Under the pieces are notes generated by a model. The model searched no databases. It worked only from the letters and a program-made list of their open reading frames with translations, and was not told the DNA's origin. DNA of 43,536 bases from positions 1 through 43,536 of the forward strand of contig DAIPYN010000011.1 in NCBI GenBank assembly GCA_036782715.1, read 5' to 3'. Below are positions 1 to 7,895 of the stretch, in pieces. This DNA comes from UBA3478 sp036782715 (GTDB lineage Bacteria > Bacteroidota > Bacteroidia > Flavobacteriales > Flavobacteriaceae). Both the position numbers and the translations under genes were made by a program. The number at the start of each line of letters is the position of its first letter. The stretch's first letter is position 1.

Positions 1-40
1 AAATAAGGTATTTTAGTTAAAATATCTTGTTTTATAAACT

Positions 41-493
41 ATGGATCGATTAGATAAAATTGATTGGCAGATTCTGAAACAACTTCAGCAAAACGCTAAG
101 ACACCACAGTCAGCTATCGCAAAGACCGTCGGCCTCAGTGCTCCTGCAATAGCAGATCGAATTAGGCGCTTAGAAGATCGTGGTATTATTCAAGGTTATC
201 AGCTTGCTATCGACTCTAAGCCTCTCGGTTATCAATTACATGCCATCATTCACCTTCGCGCTTTCGTCGGAATGCTTAAGCCATTTCTTGAAAAAGTCAA
301 ATCTTTAAAGGAGGTGCGAAATTGTTATCGAGTTACTGGGAACGAGAATATCATCATGGAAGTCGTGTTGCGTGACCAAAGGCACCTTGAAAAGCTTATT
401 GATTTATTAATTTCGTATGGTGAAACTAGAACGCATATTGTTCTATCTCAAGTGATTAAAAATGCTCCGATACAGCGCCCACATTTTAATTAA
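41..493 (+). CDS. Lrp/AsnC family transcriptional regulator
   Basis: DNA-binding regulator of 150 residues, the usual length of the Lrp/AsnC family, which senses amino acids or related metabolites. An N-terminal winged helix-turn-helix lies at about residues 4-55 (LDKIDWQILKQLQ start, SAPAIADRIRRLEDRGII recognition region). A RAM/AsnC ligand-binding domain follows (about 65-145, with the family-typical CYRVTGNENIIMEV stretch). The start at 41 gives the canonical N-terminus. Its last 32 bases overlap the start of the DUF1684 lipoprotein gene, so the two may be translationally coupled. The regulated target cannot be told from sequence; upstream genes lie outside the window. Confidence 0.93.
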   Translation: MDRLDKIDWQILKQLQQNAKTPQSAIAKTVGLSAPAIADRIRRLEDRGIIQGYQLAIDSKPLGYQLHAIIHLRAFVGMLKPFLEKVKSLKEVRNCYRVTGNENIIMEVVLRDQRHLEKLIDLLISYGETRTHIVLSQVIKNAPIQRPHFN

Positions 494-1121
494 TCTTTTT
501 TTGCTTACCCTCTGGTTGTCGGTAGTTTCCTGTCAGGAGAAGCGATATCATGCTGAGGTTACTCGTGTTAACTTAGATACCGTACCAGAGCACTTGCAAA
601 CTGTTTATGAGTGGCAACAAAATAAAAATGACTATTTCTTAGATCCGAGTACCTCGCCGCTTCGACCGAAAGAAAAGAAAAGTTTCGACGGGTTAGAGTT
701 TTTTACACCAACGGCGAATTATCAGGTAAAGGCTCTTTTTCGCGAAGCATTTCAACAGGATACCATTCAAATGAAGACCACTACCGGTTCGGTCACGAAT
801 GAAATCGTCTACGGCAATTTATTCTTTCAGCTCAATGATCGCTGTCATGTTTTACCGGTTTATCGTGAGGTTGATGCAGCTGATGATTATGTCTTCTTAC
901 CGTTTACCGATGTAACGAATGGGGGTCTTACCTACGGAGGAGGGCGTTATATCGATCTTACCTATCCCTTAAAGGATTCGGTTTTGATTGATTTTAACAA
1001 GGCCTATAATCCCTATTGTGCTTATAATCCGAAATACTCTTGTCCTTTGGTGCCTAGTGCCAACTATCTTGAAACAGAGATTATGGCAGGGGAGAAGAGT
1101 TTTGATTTATTTAAGAAATAA
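462..1121 (+). CDS. DUF1684 domain lipoprotein
   Basis: A 219-residue predicted lipoprotein. It has a hydrophobic N-terminus ending in the lipobox LSVVSC (Cys24), then a DUF1684 domain. Family hallmarks visible are SPLRPKEKKSFDGLEFF, the TTTGSVTNEIVYGNLFFQL segment, FLPFTDVTNGGLTYGGGRYIDL in two parts, and a C-terminal DFNKAYNPYCAYNPKYSCPL block with NYLETEIMAGEK. DUF1684 proteins are conserved but of unknown biochemical role. The start at 462 lies inside the Lrp gene and is supported because it yields the intact signal peptide. The gene ends at a strong bidirectional terminator. Confidence 0.92.
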   Translation: MLRYSAHILINLFLLTLWLSVVSCQEKRYHAEVTRVNLDTVPEHLQTVYEWQQNKNDYFLDPSTSPLRPKEKKSFDGLEFFTPTANYQVKALFREAFQQDTIQMKTTTGSVTNEIVYGNLFFQLNDRCHVLPVYREVDAADDYVFLPFTDVTNGGLTYGGGRYIDLTYPLKDSVLIDFNKAYNPYCAYNPKYSCPLVPSANYLETEIMAGEKSFDLFKK

Positions 1122-1147
1122 AAAAGAGGGCAATTTGCCCTCTTTTA
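1121..1147. terminator. Bidirectional intrinsic terminator
   Basis: A near-perfect palindrome (A-run, GAGGGCAA, then TTGCCCTC, T-run) lies between the convergent DUF1684 and porin genes. The stem carries an A tract on one side and a T tract on the other, so it can terminate both strands. Confidence 0.85.
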
Positions 1148-1171
1148 AAACTAAACTCAAATGTTTATTGA

Positions 1172-2161
1172 TTAAAAGCTGTAGATGGCAGCTAAAACAA
1201 ATGATGATAGACTATCGGTGCTTCCGCTTTCATTTGCGTAGAAGGCTTCAGAACCTTTATCTAATCTAAATTCTGGTTTGAATGTGAAGTTTCCACTTGA
1301 GTAACTTCCGGTTAGAGTGAGTGATGTGTTATCAAGTTCTCCGTCTCCGAGAATTCCGGCACCATTATCTTTAAATAGTTCGCCACGAAGTCCTAAAGAG
1401 AAGTCGTCAGATAGGCCAATCTGTGGATAGAGGGCGACACCTGAAAACTCAGCGCCGTCTGCTAATGATGCCTTTGATGCGTTAATACCTAGGTAGAACC
1501 CTTCAGATAGATCGAACCCTCCGGTATAGTCAATCTGAGTGTAATCCTCTCCTGCGAGAAGGTTCAGGTATTGACCGTATAATCCAAGTTGAGCTCCGAA
1601 CATATACTTGTCAAACGCTGCGCCATTTCCTGCACTATCAAAATTACCTTCGGTATAGTCGGTTTGATTCATTACACCAAGCATCAATGATATATCATCA
1701 CTAAGTGCTGCATCTAGTTTAAGACCCGTGTGTGAGAAGGGGCCATAAGAGAATAAATACGAAGTAGAATAGTTAAAATTCGCAGCTGGTGAAATTACTT
1801 CATAGCCTAAGAAGGTGTTGAAGTTACCGAAGGTCAAGGTTACACTATCGCTTAGATTGTAATATACATAGAGCTGATTGACCATGTTTGAGGATCCAAA
1901 AGAATTGAAAACGGCTTCGGTACCTCTAGGGCCCATTACTAAATCAGCTACAAACCCGTGATCTTCTCCTTCATAAGCGAAAATGAGGTTGGCCATTCCC
2001 AAAGAGAATCCGGGTAGATTGGCAAAGGAAGTGCCGGGTGCATATTCGCTACTTCTGAAGTAGGTGTCAACGGTTCCTGAAAGTGAGAAGGTTGGTTCGG
2101 TTTCTTGAGCTATAGCGATACCTATGATAGCCATAGCGAGGGTTGTGAAAAGTTTTTTCAT
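1172..2161 (-). CDS. Outer membrane beta-barrel porin, BBP2/OmpL-like
   Basis: A 329-residue exported protein with a signal peptide at residues 1-19 (cleavage after IAIAQ). It is rich in alternating beta-strand segments and ends in a C-terminal Phe (AAIYSF), typical of outer membrane barrels. Segments such as GFSLGMANLIFAYEG, LTFGNFNTFLGYEVISPA and FNYSTSYLFSYGPFSHTGLKL match the BBP2 (OmpL-like) putative porin pattern. It lies directly downstream of amt, an arrangement common in Bacteroidota, which suggests it admits ammonium or small nitrogenous solutes (inference). A terminator sits between amt and this gene, so it may be expressed at a lower level or from its own start. Confidence 0.85.
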   Translation of the reverse strand: MKKLFTTLAMAIIGIAIAQETEPTFSLSGTVDTYFRSSEYAPGTSFANLPGFSLGMANLIFAYEGEDHGFVADLVMGPRGTEAVFNSFGSSNMVNQLYVYYNLSDSVTLTFGNFNTFLGYEVISPAANFNYSTSYLFSYGPFSHTGLKLDAALSDDISLMLGVMNQTDYTEGNFDSAGNGAAFDKYMFGAQLGLYGQYLNLLAGEDYTQIDYTGGFDLSEGFYLGINASKASLADGAEFSGVALYPQIGLSDDFSLGLRGELFKDNGAGILGDGELDNTSLTLTGSYSSGNFTFKPEFRLDKGSEAFYANESGSTDSLSSFVLAAIYSF

Positions 2162-2190
2162 GGTGTTCGATTTTTGATGATGATTAGTGT

Positions 2191-2227
2191 AAAAAAATAA
2201 GGGGCGCTCGTTGTCGTGCGCCCCTTA
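2191..2227 (-). terminator. Intrinsic terminator after amt
   Basis: On the minus strand, a 10-bp perfect stem (TAAGGGGCGC with its complement) and a 10-base loop are followed by seven T residues. It lies just after the amt stop and before the porin start, so it would end most glnB-amt transcripts. Confidence 0.82.
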
Positions 2228-2230
2228 CTG

Positions 2231-3487
2231 TTAATGTTGGTTGAGTCTGAAATCTGGATAAGCGTCCATCCCGTGCTCGTGAATATCGAGCCCTTCGATT
2301 TCTTCTTCGCGTGAAACGCGAAGCCCCATTGTTTTCTTTAAGCTGAAAAGAATGATAAAGGAAGTTACGCTACAGAAGGCTGCAACAGCACCTACTCCAG
2401 CCAATTGCACTAGAAATTGATCCATTGAAGCCTTTGCTCCAAATAAACCTACAGCTAGCGTTCCCCACATACCGGTTACAAGGTGAACAGCAATAGCACC
2501 TACTGGGTCATCCAGTAATAATTTATCAAGAAGGGTTACGGCAAGTACGATAAGGACACCTCCGATGGCACCGACTATAACGGCTTCGTTTGGTGACATT
2601 TGATCAGCACCTGCTGTGATACTTACCAGTCCCCCTAAGATTCCGTTTAAGAACATGGTTAAATCAAAGTTTTTGTATCTGAATAATGAGAATACAAATG
2701 CTGACATACCACCTGCCGCAGCGGCAAGGGAGGTAGTTACTAGAGTAAGTGAAGTAAGTTCTGGATCTGCAGAAAGCACAGATCCACCATTAAATCCAAA
2801 CCATCCTAACCATAGGATAAGGACCCCTGCAGTAGTGAATGGAAGGCTGTGACCCGGGATTGCGTTAGCTTGACCATCTTCGGTGTATTTACCGATACGT
2901 GGGCCCAATAGGTATACTGCGATGAGTGCAGCCCATCCGCCCACTGAGTGAACGATTGTAGATCCTGCGAAGTCGTAGAACCCTTCTGCCTCTCCGTAGG
3001 TTAGGCTAGATAGAAAACCGCCACCCCATTGCCAAGATCCCACAATAGGATATACTAGACCTACATATATAAGAGTAAATAAGAAGAATGATTGAAGTTT
3101 TACACGTTCAGCTACTGCTCCCGATACAATGGTAGCTGCTGTTGCGGCAAACATTCCCTGAAATAAGAAGTCGGTCCACCAAGTGTATCCTCCACTAGCA
3201 TATTCTGGCGTCATACCTCCTTCAGGAGCTGCAATTCCGAACCCTGCGAATTTGAAAAATCCAAAATCACCGTCTTCAAATCCAGGGTACATTAGGTTAA
3301 AACCACCTATATAGTAGAGAAGTAAACCGGCAGTGATGATAAAAATGTTTTTAAATAATATGTTAACGGTATTTTTCTGACGTGTAAGTCCGATTTCGAG
3401 GAATGAAAATCCGAGGTGCATGAAGAAGACAAGCCCCGTACAAATCATCATCCAGATGTTGTTAGCAGTAAATAAAGCAGTTTCCAT
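2231..3487 (-). CDS. amt: Ammonium transporter Amt
   Basis: An inner-membrane ammonium channel of 418 residues with about 11 hydrophobic segments. Amt/Mep/Rh hallmarks are present: the N-terminal FLEIGLTRQKNTVN stretch, the signature-like DFAGSTIVHSVGG with the first pore histidine, FGFNGGSV, and AVHLVTGMWGT with the second pore histidine. The signature carries Ser where Gly is usual (DFAGST). It follows glnB with 23 bases between, the classic amt-PII pairing in which the PII T-loop blocks the channel when nitrogen is plentiful. The leader before its ATG is repeated before the porin gene. ATG at 3487 gives the usual periplasmic N-terminus. Confidence 0.96.
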   Translation of the reverse strand: METALFTANNIWMMICTGLVFFMHLGFSFLEIGLTRQKNTVNILFKNIFIITAGLLLYYIGGFNLMYPGFEDGDFGFFKFAGFGIAAPEGGMTPEYASGGYTWWTDFLFQGMFAATAATIVSGAVAERVKLQSFFLFTLIYVGLVYPIVGSWQWGGGFLSSLTYGEAEGFYDFAGSTIVHSVGGWAALIAVYLLGPRIGKYTEDGQANAIPGHSLPFTTAGVLILWLGWFGFNGGSVLSADPELTSLTLVTTSLAAAAGGMSAFVFSLFRYKNFDLTMFLNGILGGLVSITAGADQMSPNEAVIVGAIGGVLIVLAVTLLDKLLLDDPVGAIAVHLVTGMWGTLAVGLFGAKASMDQFLVQLAGVGAVAAFCSVTSFIILFSLKKTMGLRVSREEEIEGLDIHEHGMDAYPDFRLNQH

Positions 3488-3510
3488 GGTTTTCGTTTTT
3501 TGATTGATGA

Positions 3511-3849
3511 TTAGTTGATTCCTTCGTAACCGTTTTCTCCGGTTCTAATGCGATAAGCTTCTTCAACAGGGCAAATGAAAATTTTCCCATCTCCTACATT
3601 CCCTGTTTTTGCTGCTTCTAGGATTGTTTTGACTGTTGTTTCAACAAATTCGTCAGAAACCACGATAGATAGGTATCTACGTTGAATATCTGAAGTTGAG
3701 TAAACCACGCCTCGGTATACGTGTCCTTGTTTTTCGTTACCCACACCGGTAACATCCCAATAACTAAAGAATACTACACCCACGTCGTGTAGCGCTTTCT
3801 TCACTTCGTCAAATTTTGACTTGCGAATAATTGCTTCGATTTTTTTCAT
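3511..3849 (-). CDS. glnB: Nitrogen regulatory protein P-II
   Basis: A 112-residue PII signalling protein, standard family length. It senses ATP/ADP and 2-oxoglutarate and controls Amt. The N-terminus MKKIEAIIRKSKFDEVKKAL is typical. The T-loop keeps the tyrosine corresponding to the uridylylated Tyr51 (here Tyr50, in YRGVVYSTSD). The B-loop TGNVGDGKIF and C-terminal RIRTGE are intact. It is the first gene of the minus-strand operon with amt. The closest subgroup (GlnB or GlnK) cannot be decided, although genetic linkage to amt favours a GlnK-type role. Confidence 0.95.
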   Translation of the reverse strand: MKKIEAIIRKSKFDEVKKALHDVGVVFFSYWDVTGVGNEKQGHVYRGVVYSTSDIQRRYLSIVVSDEFVETTVKTILEAAKTGNVGDGKIFICPVEEAYRIRTGENGYEGIN

Positions 3850-4020
3850 GATTTTTTCGATTTTGTTGCGGTAAATTTATAGAAATGAACAAAACATAAT
3901 AAAAAATTCAATGTTTTATCGAAATCTTTTCACATCTTTCAAATTTTTCACTTTTAAAAATGTGATATTCGAAATAGGTCTAACTATAAATTGTTAGAAT
4001 CGTAAAAAATGAAGAAATCC

Positions 4021-4389
4021 TTATCGAATGATTCGATAGCCAATCACCAAAAATAGAATTCCGAAGAGGATACTGCTAAAAGTATATAAGGTATAAGGCA
4101 AGTAGAGCTCCCGTTCTAATAGAGATAACCCTTCTTTTGAAAAAGTGCTAAAAGTGGTAAATCCTCCGCACAAGCCAGTAAGTAAAAAGAGCTGGAGTTG
4201 CCCGTGATCAGATTTATTAAGCAGGCTACTGAATAAACCGAGTAATAAGCACCCTATAAGATTGGCGATAAAGGTCCCCCATTGAAAATGAGCTCCTTCT
4301 TTATTGAATGTTATTGACAGTTGGTAGCGAAGAATACTACCGACTCCACCACCGAGAAAAACCCAAAGAAATGGGAGTAGCGTTTTCAT
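4021..4389 (-). CDS. crcB: Fluoride ion channel CrcB/Fluc
   Basis: A small membrane protein of 122 residues with four hydrophobic helices. It matches the Fluc family that exports fluoride as a dual-topology dimer. Visible family motifs are GGGVGSILRY near the N-terminus, GTFIANLIGCLLLG in the second helix, and GLCGGFTTFSTFSKE in the third, which holds the Phe and Thr/Ser residues lining the pore. Its ATG overlaps the stop of the upstream 61-residue membrane protein (ATGA), so the two are translationally coupled. No fluoride riboswitch is apparent upstream. Only one crcB is seen, consistent with the dual-topology form. Confidence 0.94.
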   Translation of the reverse strand: MKTLLPFLWVFLGGGVGSILRYQLSITFNKEGAHFQWGTFIANLIGCLLLGLFSSLLNKSDHGQLQLFLLTGLCGGFTTFSTFSKEGLSLLERELYLPYTLYTFSSILFGILFLVIGYRIIR

Positions 4390-4571
4390 CTCAAGGCGTA
4401 TTTGAGACCTGTAAGTAGTGCGATAAATATGATAAAAGCAACGAGTACCCAGAATGATCCTTTGAACTGTTTGGTATGTATAGCCTTGTCTTTTCTGTAT
4501 GAGAACGCTATGATACTCACGAACCCCACAAAGAAGAGTACTGCAAAAATAAGTTGTCCGGTACTAAACAT
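4386..4571 (-). CDS. Small two-helix membrane protein, unknown function
   Basis: A 61-residue protein with two hydrophobic segments (about residues 6-24 and 39-57) separated by a basic loop (YRKDKAIHTKQFKG). The ATG overlaps the ilvE stop codon by one base, and its own stop overlaps the crcB start (ATGA), so it sits tightly inside an ilvE-crcB operon. That packing and the well-behaved helices argue that it is real. I do not recognise a named family with certainty; similar tiny membrane proteins occur in flavobacteria. Confidence 0.75.
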   Translation of the reverse strand: MFSTGQLIFAVLFFVGFVSIIAFSYRKDKAIHTKQFKGSFWVLVAFIIFIALLTGLKYALR

Positions 4572-5617
4572 TAAATTACCTCATATCTCCATCCGTAAGG
4601 ATCTTCAGTACGTCCTAATTGAATGTCTGTTAATGCTTTTTTAAGTAGTGGGGCATAAGGATTTTCTACCTCATCGATGCTGTATTGGATGCCTTGATAT
4701 CCAAAACTATTGATCTCACTTACTACTGCAGCAGTTCCCACCCCGAATAGCTCTTTTAATTCACCCGTTTCAAAGCCTTTAACCAGTTCAGCTACAGCTA
4801 CCGATCGCTCCTCGACCTCTATGCTCAAGTCTTTACATAAAGTGAGCATGCTTTTACGCGTGATACCATCAAGGATTGTATCTGAAGTAGGGCTAGTGAA
4901 TAATTTATCGCCTAAACGAACAAAAATATTCATGGTACCCGCTTCTTCGATATAACTGTGTGTATTAGCGTCAGTCCATACGACTTGTTGATAGCCTTCT
5001 GCCTTAGCTAATTCGGTCGGATAGAATTGCCCCGCATAATTTCCTGCTGCTTTTGCATATCCAAATCCACCTGGAGCAGCTCTAGAAAAACGCTCCTCAA
5101 TCTTAACGGCAATGGCACTTGAGAAGTAGGCAGATACCGGTGAGCAAATAATAGCAAATCGATATTCTAAAGCGGGATTCGCCTTGATCGCAGCCTCGGT
5201 GGCAAATACGTAAGGTCTTATATACAGTGAACTTCCTTCATCGGTAGGAATCCATGCCTTCTCTAATTTGACAAGTTCATTGAGACTTTCTAAAAAAGCT
5301 TTCTCATCGATTGGTGGAATACACATACGTTCACACGAACGATTAAATCGCTTAATATTTTCAGTTGGTCTAAAGAGGTAGGCTTTTCCATCCTTCCCTT
5401 TATAGGCCTTCATCCCTTCAAACAATGCTTGACCGTAGTGAAAAACACTAGCCGACGGCTCTAAGGTAAAAGGAGCGTAAGGCTTAATGGAATGAGATGA
5501 CCACTTTCCATCTTTAAAATCAGAGACGACCATATGGTCGGTAAATTGAGTGCCGAAACCAAGATTGGTTAGGTTAAGATTCTCTAGTTTAGATTGAGCA
5601 ACTTTTTCTATTTCCAT
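4571..5617 (-). CDS. ilvE: Branched-chain amino acid aminotransferase
   Basis: A 348-residue PLP enzyme of fold type IV that interconverts Leu, Ile and Val with their 2-oxo acids, using glutamate/2-oxoglutarate. It resembles the longer BCAT (group II) form. Substrate and cofactor motifs seen are FHYGQALFEGMKAYKG, the PLP lysine Lys189 in GYAKAAGNYAGQ, and EEAGTMNIFV with SPTSDTILDGITR. It is first in a minus-strand operon with the small membrane protein and crcB. A TACTTTTG -7 box lies 21 bases upstream of the ATG, facing the divergent mnmD. Confidence 0.96.
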   Translation of the reverse strand: MEIEKVAQSKLENLNLTNLGFGTQFTDHMVVSDFKDGKWSSHSIKPYAPFTLEPSASVFHYGQALFEGMKAYKGKDGKAYLFRPTENIKRFNRSCERMCIPPIDEKAFLESLNELVKLEKAWIPTDEGSSLYIRPYVFATEAAIKANPALEYRFAIICSPVSAYFSSAIAVKIEERFSRAAPGGFGYAKAAGNYAGQFYPTELAKAEGYQQVVWTDANTHSYIEEAGTMNIFVRLGDKLFTSPTSDTILDGITRKSMLTLCKDLSIEVEERSVAVAELVKGFETGELKELFGVGTAAVVSEINSFGYQGIQYSIDEVENPYAPLLKKALTDIQLGRTEDPYGWRYEVI

Positions 5618-5638
5618 CTTATATGAACGCTTATACTA

Positions 5639-5646
5639 CAAAAGTA
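5639..5646 (-). promoter_or_regulatory. Bacteroidota -7 box for ilvE
   Basis: The minus strand reads TACTTTTG, a full match to the TAnnTTTG element, 21 bases before the ilvE start. No TTG at the expected -33 distance is evident, so support rests on the -7 box. Confidence 0.5.
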
Positions 5647-5671
5647 GTATTTCTTAGATTACTTTTACAGT

Positions 5672-6346
5672 ATGAAACGAAAGGTGATTCGAACGGGGGA
5701 TGGTAGTAATACCCTAGAAATTACTGACCTTAATGAGACCTATCATTCAAGGCATGGAGCCCTTGTCGAAGCCAAACATGTGTTTATTGACGCAGGCCTA
5801 AGCTACTGGTTATCACAAAACTCTAAATCTCAGTCTTTATCTATTTTCGAAATGGGCTTAGGAACGGGAATGAATGCTCTGCTTACTTTCGACTTTTTAA
5901 AGAATTCACTGTTGAGACTGAATTACTTAGGCCTCGAGGCTTTTCCTTTAGAATCGAAAGAATGGTTAGCTATGAATGCTGAGGGGTGGGGTAATTACGA
6001 TCAGTATTTAAAATTACACGAAGCTGAATGGAATAGAGCGATTGAATTGGCTCCAAATAAAATGATTCACAAAGTAGATCAAACCTTTGAGTCTTTTGAG
6101 TCTCAAACCAGTTTTGACCTTATTTATTATGATGCTTTTGGGGCAAGAGCTCAACCTGAGTTGTGGGAAGCTCGTTGGTTTGAAAAATGTGCAAACCTGT
6201 TGAATACAGGAGGAGTGTTTGTTACTTACGCTGCCAAAGGGAGTGTAAGACGGGCACTCGAAGCCGCTAATTTACGGGTAGAGCGTTTGCCGGGCCCTCC
6301 GGGTAAAAGGGAAATGTTGAGAGCTACAAAAACTCCACAATCATGA
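5672..6346 (+). CDS. mnmD: tRNA 5-methylaminomethyl-2-thiouridine methyltransferase
   Basis: A 224-residue standalone MnmD (DUF752), which uses S-adenosylmethionine to methylate the wobble uridine of certain tRNAs (nm5s2U34 to mnm5s2U34). Motifs are MGLGTGMNALLTFDF for SAM binding, YLGLEAFPLE, and the catalytic-region YYDAFGARAQPELWE. The FAD oxidase half fused in E. coli MnmC is absent, as is usual outside the gammaproteobacteria. A TACTTTTA box at 5660-5667 ends only four bases before the ATG, predicting little or no leader. The stop overlaps the next ATG (ATGA). Confidence 0.93.
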   Translation: MKRKVIRTGDGSNTLEITDLNETYHSRHGALVEAKHVFIDAGLSYWLSQNSKSQSLSIFEMGLGTGMNALLTFDFLKNSLLRLNYLGLEAFPLESKEWLAMNAEGWGNYDQYLKLHEAEWNRAIELAPNKMIHKVDQTFESFESQTSFDLIYYDAFGARAQPELWEARWFEKCANLLNTGGVFVTYAAKGSVRRALEAANLRVERLPGPPGKREMLRATKTPQS

Positions 6347-7263
6347 GTAAAACAGTCTTAGTTACTGGAGCGACCGGCTTAGTTGGAACCGCTTTGCTTC
6401 GTTATCTAGAAACCTCTAGTCAGTGGCAATGTCGGTACTTAACAAGAAATAAAAATGCAAAGCCACTTCATGGTGCAGATGCGTTTTACTGGGACCCGAA
6501 TCAGTTCGATGTTCAAGAAGGGGCTTTAAAAAATGTGGATGCTATTGTTAACCTTGCAGGAGCTACGGTGGCGAATCGTTGGAGCAAGCGTTACAAAGCC
6601 GAAATTTTGTCGAGTCGTGTGAATGGATTAAAAACCTTGAATCGCGCACTCTCTAACTCTAAACATTCAGTAAAGCAGTTGGTTTCTGCCTCAGCTATCG
6701 GTTTTTACAAAAGTGATTTTGAGCATAGTTACACCGAAGCGAGCACCCAATCAGACCCTGGGTTTTTAAGTGAGGTTGTTCAGCAATGGGAAGCTGAAGC
6801 CGATCGTTTGGAATCATTAAATATCTCAGTGAGTAAATTGCGATTTGGTATTGTATTTTCAACCCGCGGTGGTGCGCTGCCTAAGCTTATGCAACCCACT
6901 TCAATAGGCCTAGGGGCTGCCTTAGGATCTGGGGAGCAGTGGCAGTCTTGGATTCATATTGAAGATCTCGTTCGAGCAATTATTCACAGTTTAGATTCAA
7001 AGAATAAGGGAGTATACAATGTGGTTTCTCCCTATCCAGAAAAAGCAATCGAAATATCTGAACGATTAGCAGGGGTGATGAAACGTCCGTTTTGGCTAAA
7101 GCGATCTCCTGAATTTATGATTAAACTGCTGCTGGGAGAGATGTCTGAAATGGTACTTCAGTCACAAAAAGTAGTCCCTGAAAGATTACTAAACGACGGC
7201 TTTGAATTCCATTATCCCAACTTGACTGAGGCCTTGACCGATTTAATTCAGACAAGAAAGTGA
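6343..7263 (+). CDS. TIGR01777 family NAD(P)-dependent epimerase
   Basis: An atypical short-chain dehydrogenase of 306 residues (YfcH/SDR39U1 type). It has a Rossmann nucleotide loop, VTGATGLVGTALLRYL, at residues 6-21. Family-specific blocks are YWDPNQ, NLAGATVANRWSKRYKAEILSSR (in two parts), SASAIGFY and LRFGIVFSTRGGALPKL. A C-terminal DUF1731-like tail holds the PFWLKRSPEFMIKLLLGEMSEMVLQSQKVVPERL region. The substrate is unknown for this family. It is translationally coupled to mnmD by a 4-base overlap. Confidence 0.92.
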   Translation: MSKTVLVTGATGLVGTALLRYLETSSQWQCRYLTRNKNAKPLHGADAFYWDPNQFDVQEGALKNVDAIVNLAGATVANRWSKRYKAEILSSRVNGLKTLNRALSNSKHSVKQLVSASAIGFYKSDFEHSYTEASTQSDPGFLSEVVQQWEAEADRLESLNISVSKLRFGIVFSTRGGALPKLMQPTSIGLGAALGSGEQWQSWIHIEDLVRAIIHSLDSKNKGVYNVVSPYPEKAIEISERLAGVMKRPFWLKRSPEFMIKLLLGEMSEMVLQSQKVVPERLLNDGFEFHYPNLTEALTDLIQTRK

Positions 7264-7267
7264 CATT

Positions 7268-7300
7268 TTGGCACAGAAGCCTACTCTGGCAATACTTTTG
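7268..7300 (+). promoter_or_regulatory. Promoter of the grpE-dnaJ operon
   Basis: TTG at 7268-7270, a 22-base spacer, then TACTTTTG at 7293-7300 match the Bacteroidota TTG/TAnnTTTG arrangement, 31 bases before the grpE ATG. No CIRCE repeat or sigma-32-like element is visible. Confidence 0.6.
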
Positions 7301-7331
7301 TCTTTAGTTCAGAAATTAATTTTCACATCAA

Positions 7332-7892
7332 ATGAGTAAGTCGAAAAACAGTGAAGAGAATCCCATCGATTCAACTGATAATCATGAAATTGAATCTAAC
7401 GAAGTAGAGCAAACTTCTGCAGAGGAAACTGCGAAACAGGAAACCGCTGAGCCTACCATTGAGGAGCAATTAGCGCAAGAGAAGGATAAGTTTCTCCGAT
7501 TGTTTGCCGAATTTGAGAATTATAAAAAACGTACGACTAAGGAACGTATCGATTTGTTTAAGACGGCGGGTCGTGAAGTAATCACGGCTTTGTTACCTGT
7601 CCTTGACGATTTTGATCGCGCCTTACCAGAGATTAAAAAATCTGCGGATGCAGATACGCTAAAGGGTATTGAACTCATTCAAAATAAGTTTAAAGAGGTT
7701 CTTAAGTCTAAGGGCCTTACTGAAATAAGCGTTGAGGCTGGATCTGAATTTGATTCTGAGGTGCATGATGCGATTACCCAAATTCCAGCGCCAGAGGAAA
7801 AACTAAAAGGAAAAATAATCGATACGGTCGAAAAGGGATATACTCTTGGAGATCAAATAATTAGGCACCCTAAAGTAGTAGTGGGTCAATAA
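7332..7892 (+). CDS. grpE: Nucleotide exchange factor GrpE
   Basis: A 186-residue co-chaperone that releases ADP from DnaK. A low-complexity acidic N-terminal region (about 1-45) precedes a long coiled coil (EEQLAQEKDKFLRLFAEFENYKKRTTKER). The compact beta domain follows, with family signatures LLPVLDDFDRAL and the C-terminal VEKGYTLGDQIIRHPKVVVG. It is followed three bases later by dnaJ, so both come from one transcript; dnaK is not in the window. The promoter box lies at 7293-7300. Confidence 0.97.
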   Translation: MSKSKNSEENPIDSTDNHEIESNEVEQTSAEETAKQETAEPTIEEQLAQEKDKFLRLFAEFENYKKRTTKERIDLFKTAGREVITALLPVLDDFDRALPEIKKSADADTLKGIELIQNKFKEVLKSKGLTEISVEAGSEFDSEVHDAITQIPAPEEKLKGKIIDTVEKGYTLGDQIIRHPKVVVGQ

Positions 7893-7895
7893 TCA

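Noticed and set aside
988..1269. Open frame over the end of the DUF1684 gene and the terminator
   Set aside because: It overlaps a well-supported gene in another frame, crosses the terminator and looks like out-of-frame sequence (Arg/Lys/Leu-rich).
3850..4020. Hairpins (TCTAAC/GTTAGA; CACAT/ATGTG) in the glnB-crcB gap as riboswitch or terminator
   Set aside because: Stems are short and A/T-rich, no T tract follows on the relevant strand, and no known riboswitch core is recognisable.
7269..7283. TGGCAC upstream of grpE as a sigma-54 promoter
   Set aside because: After the required 5-base gap the sequence is CCTA, not TTGC, and a full TTG/TAnnTTTG promoter overlaps it.
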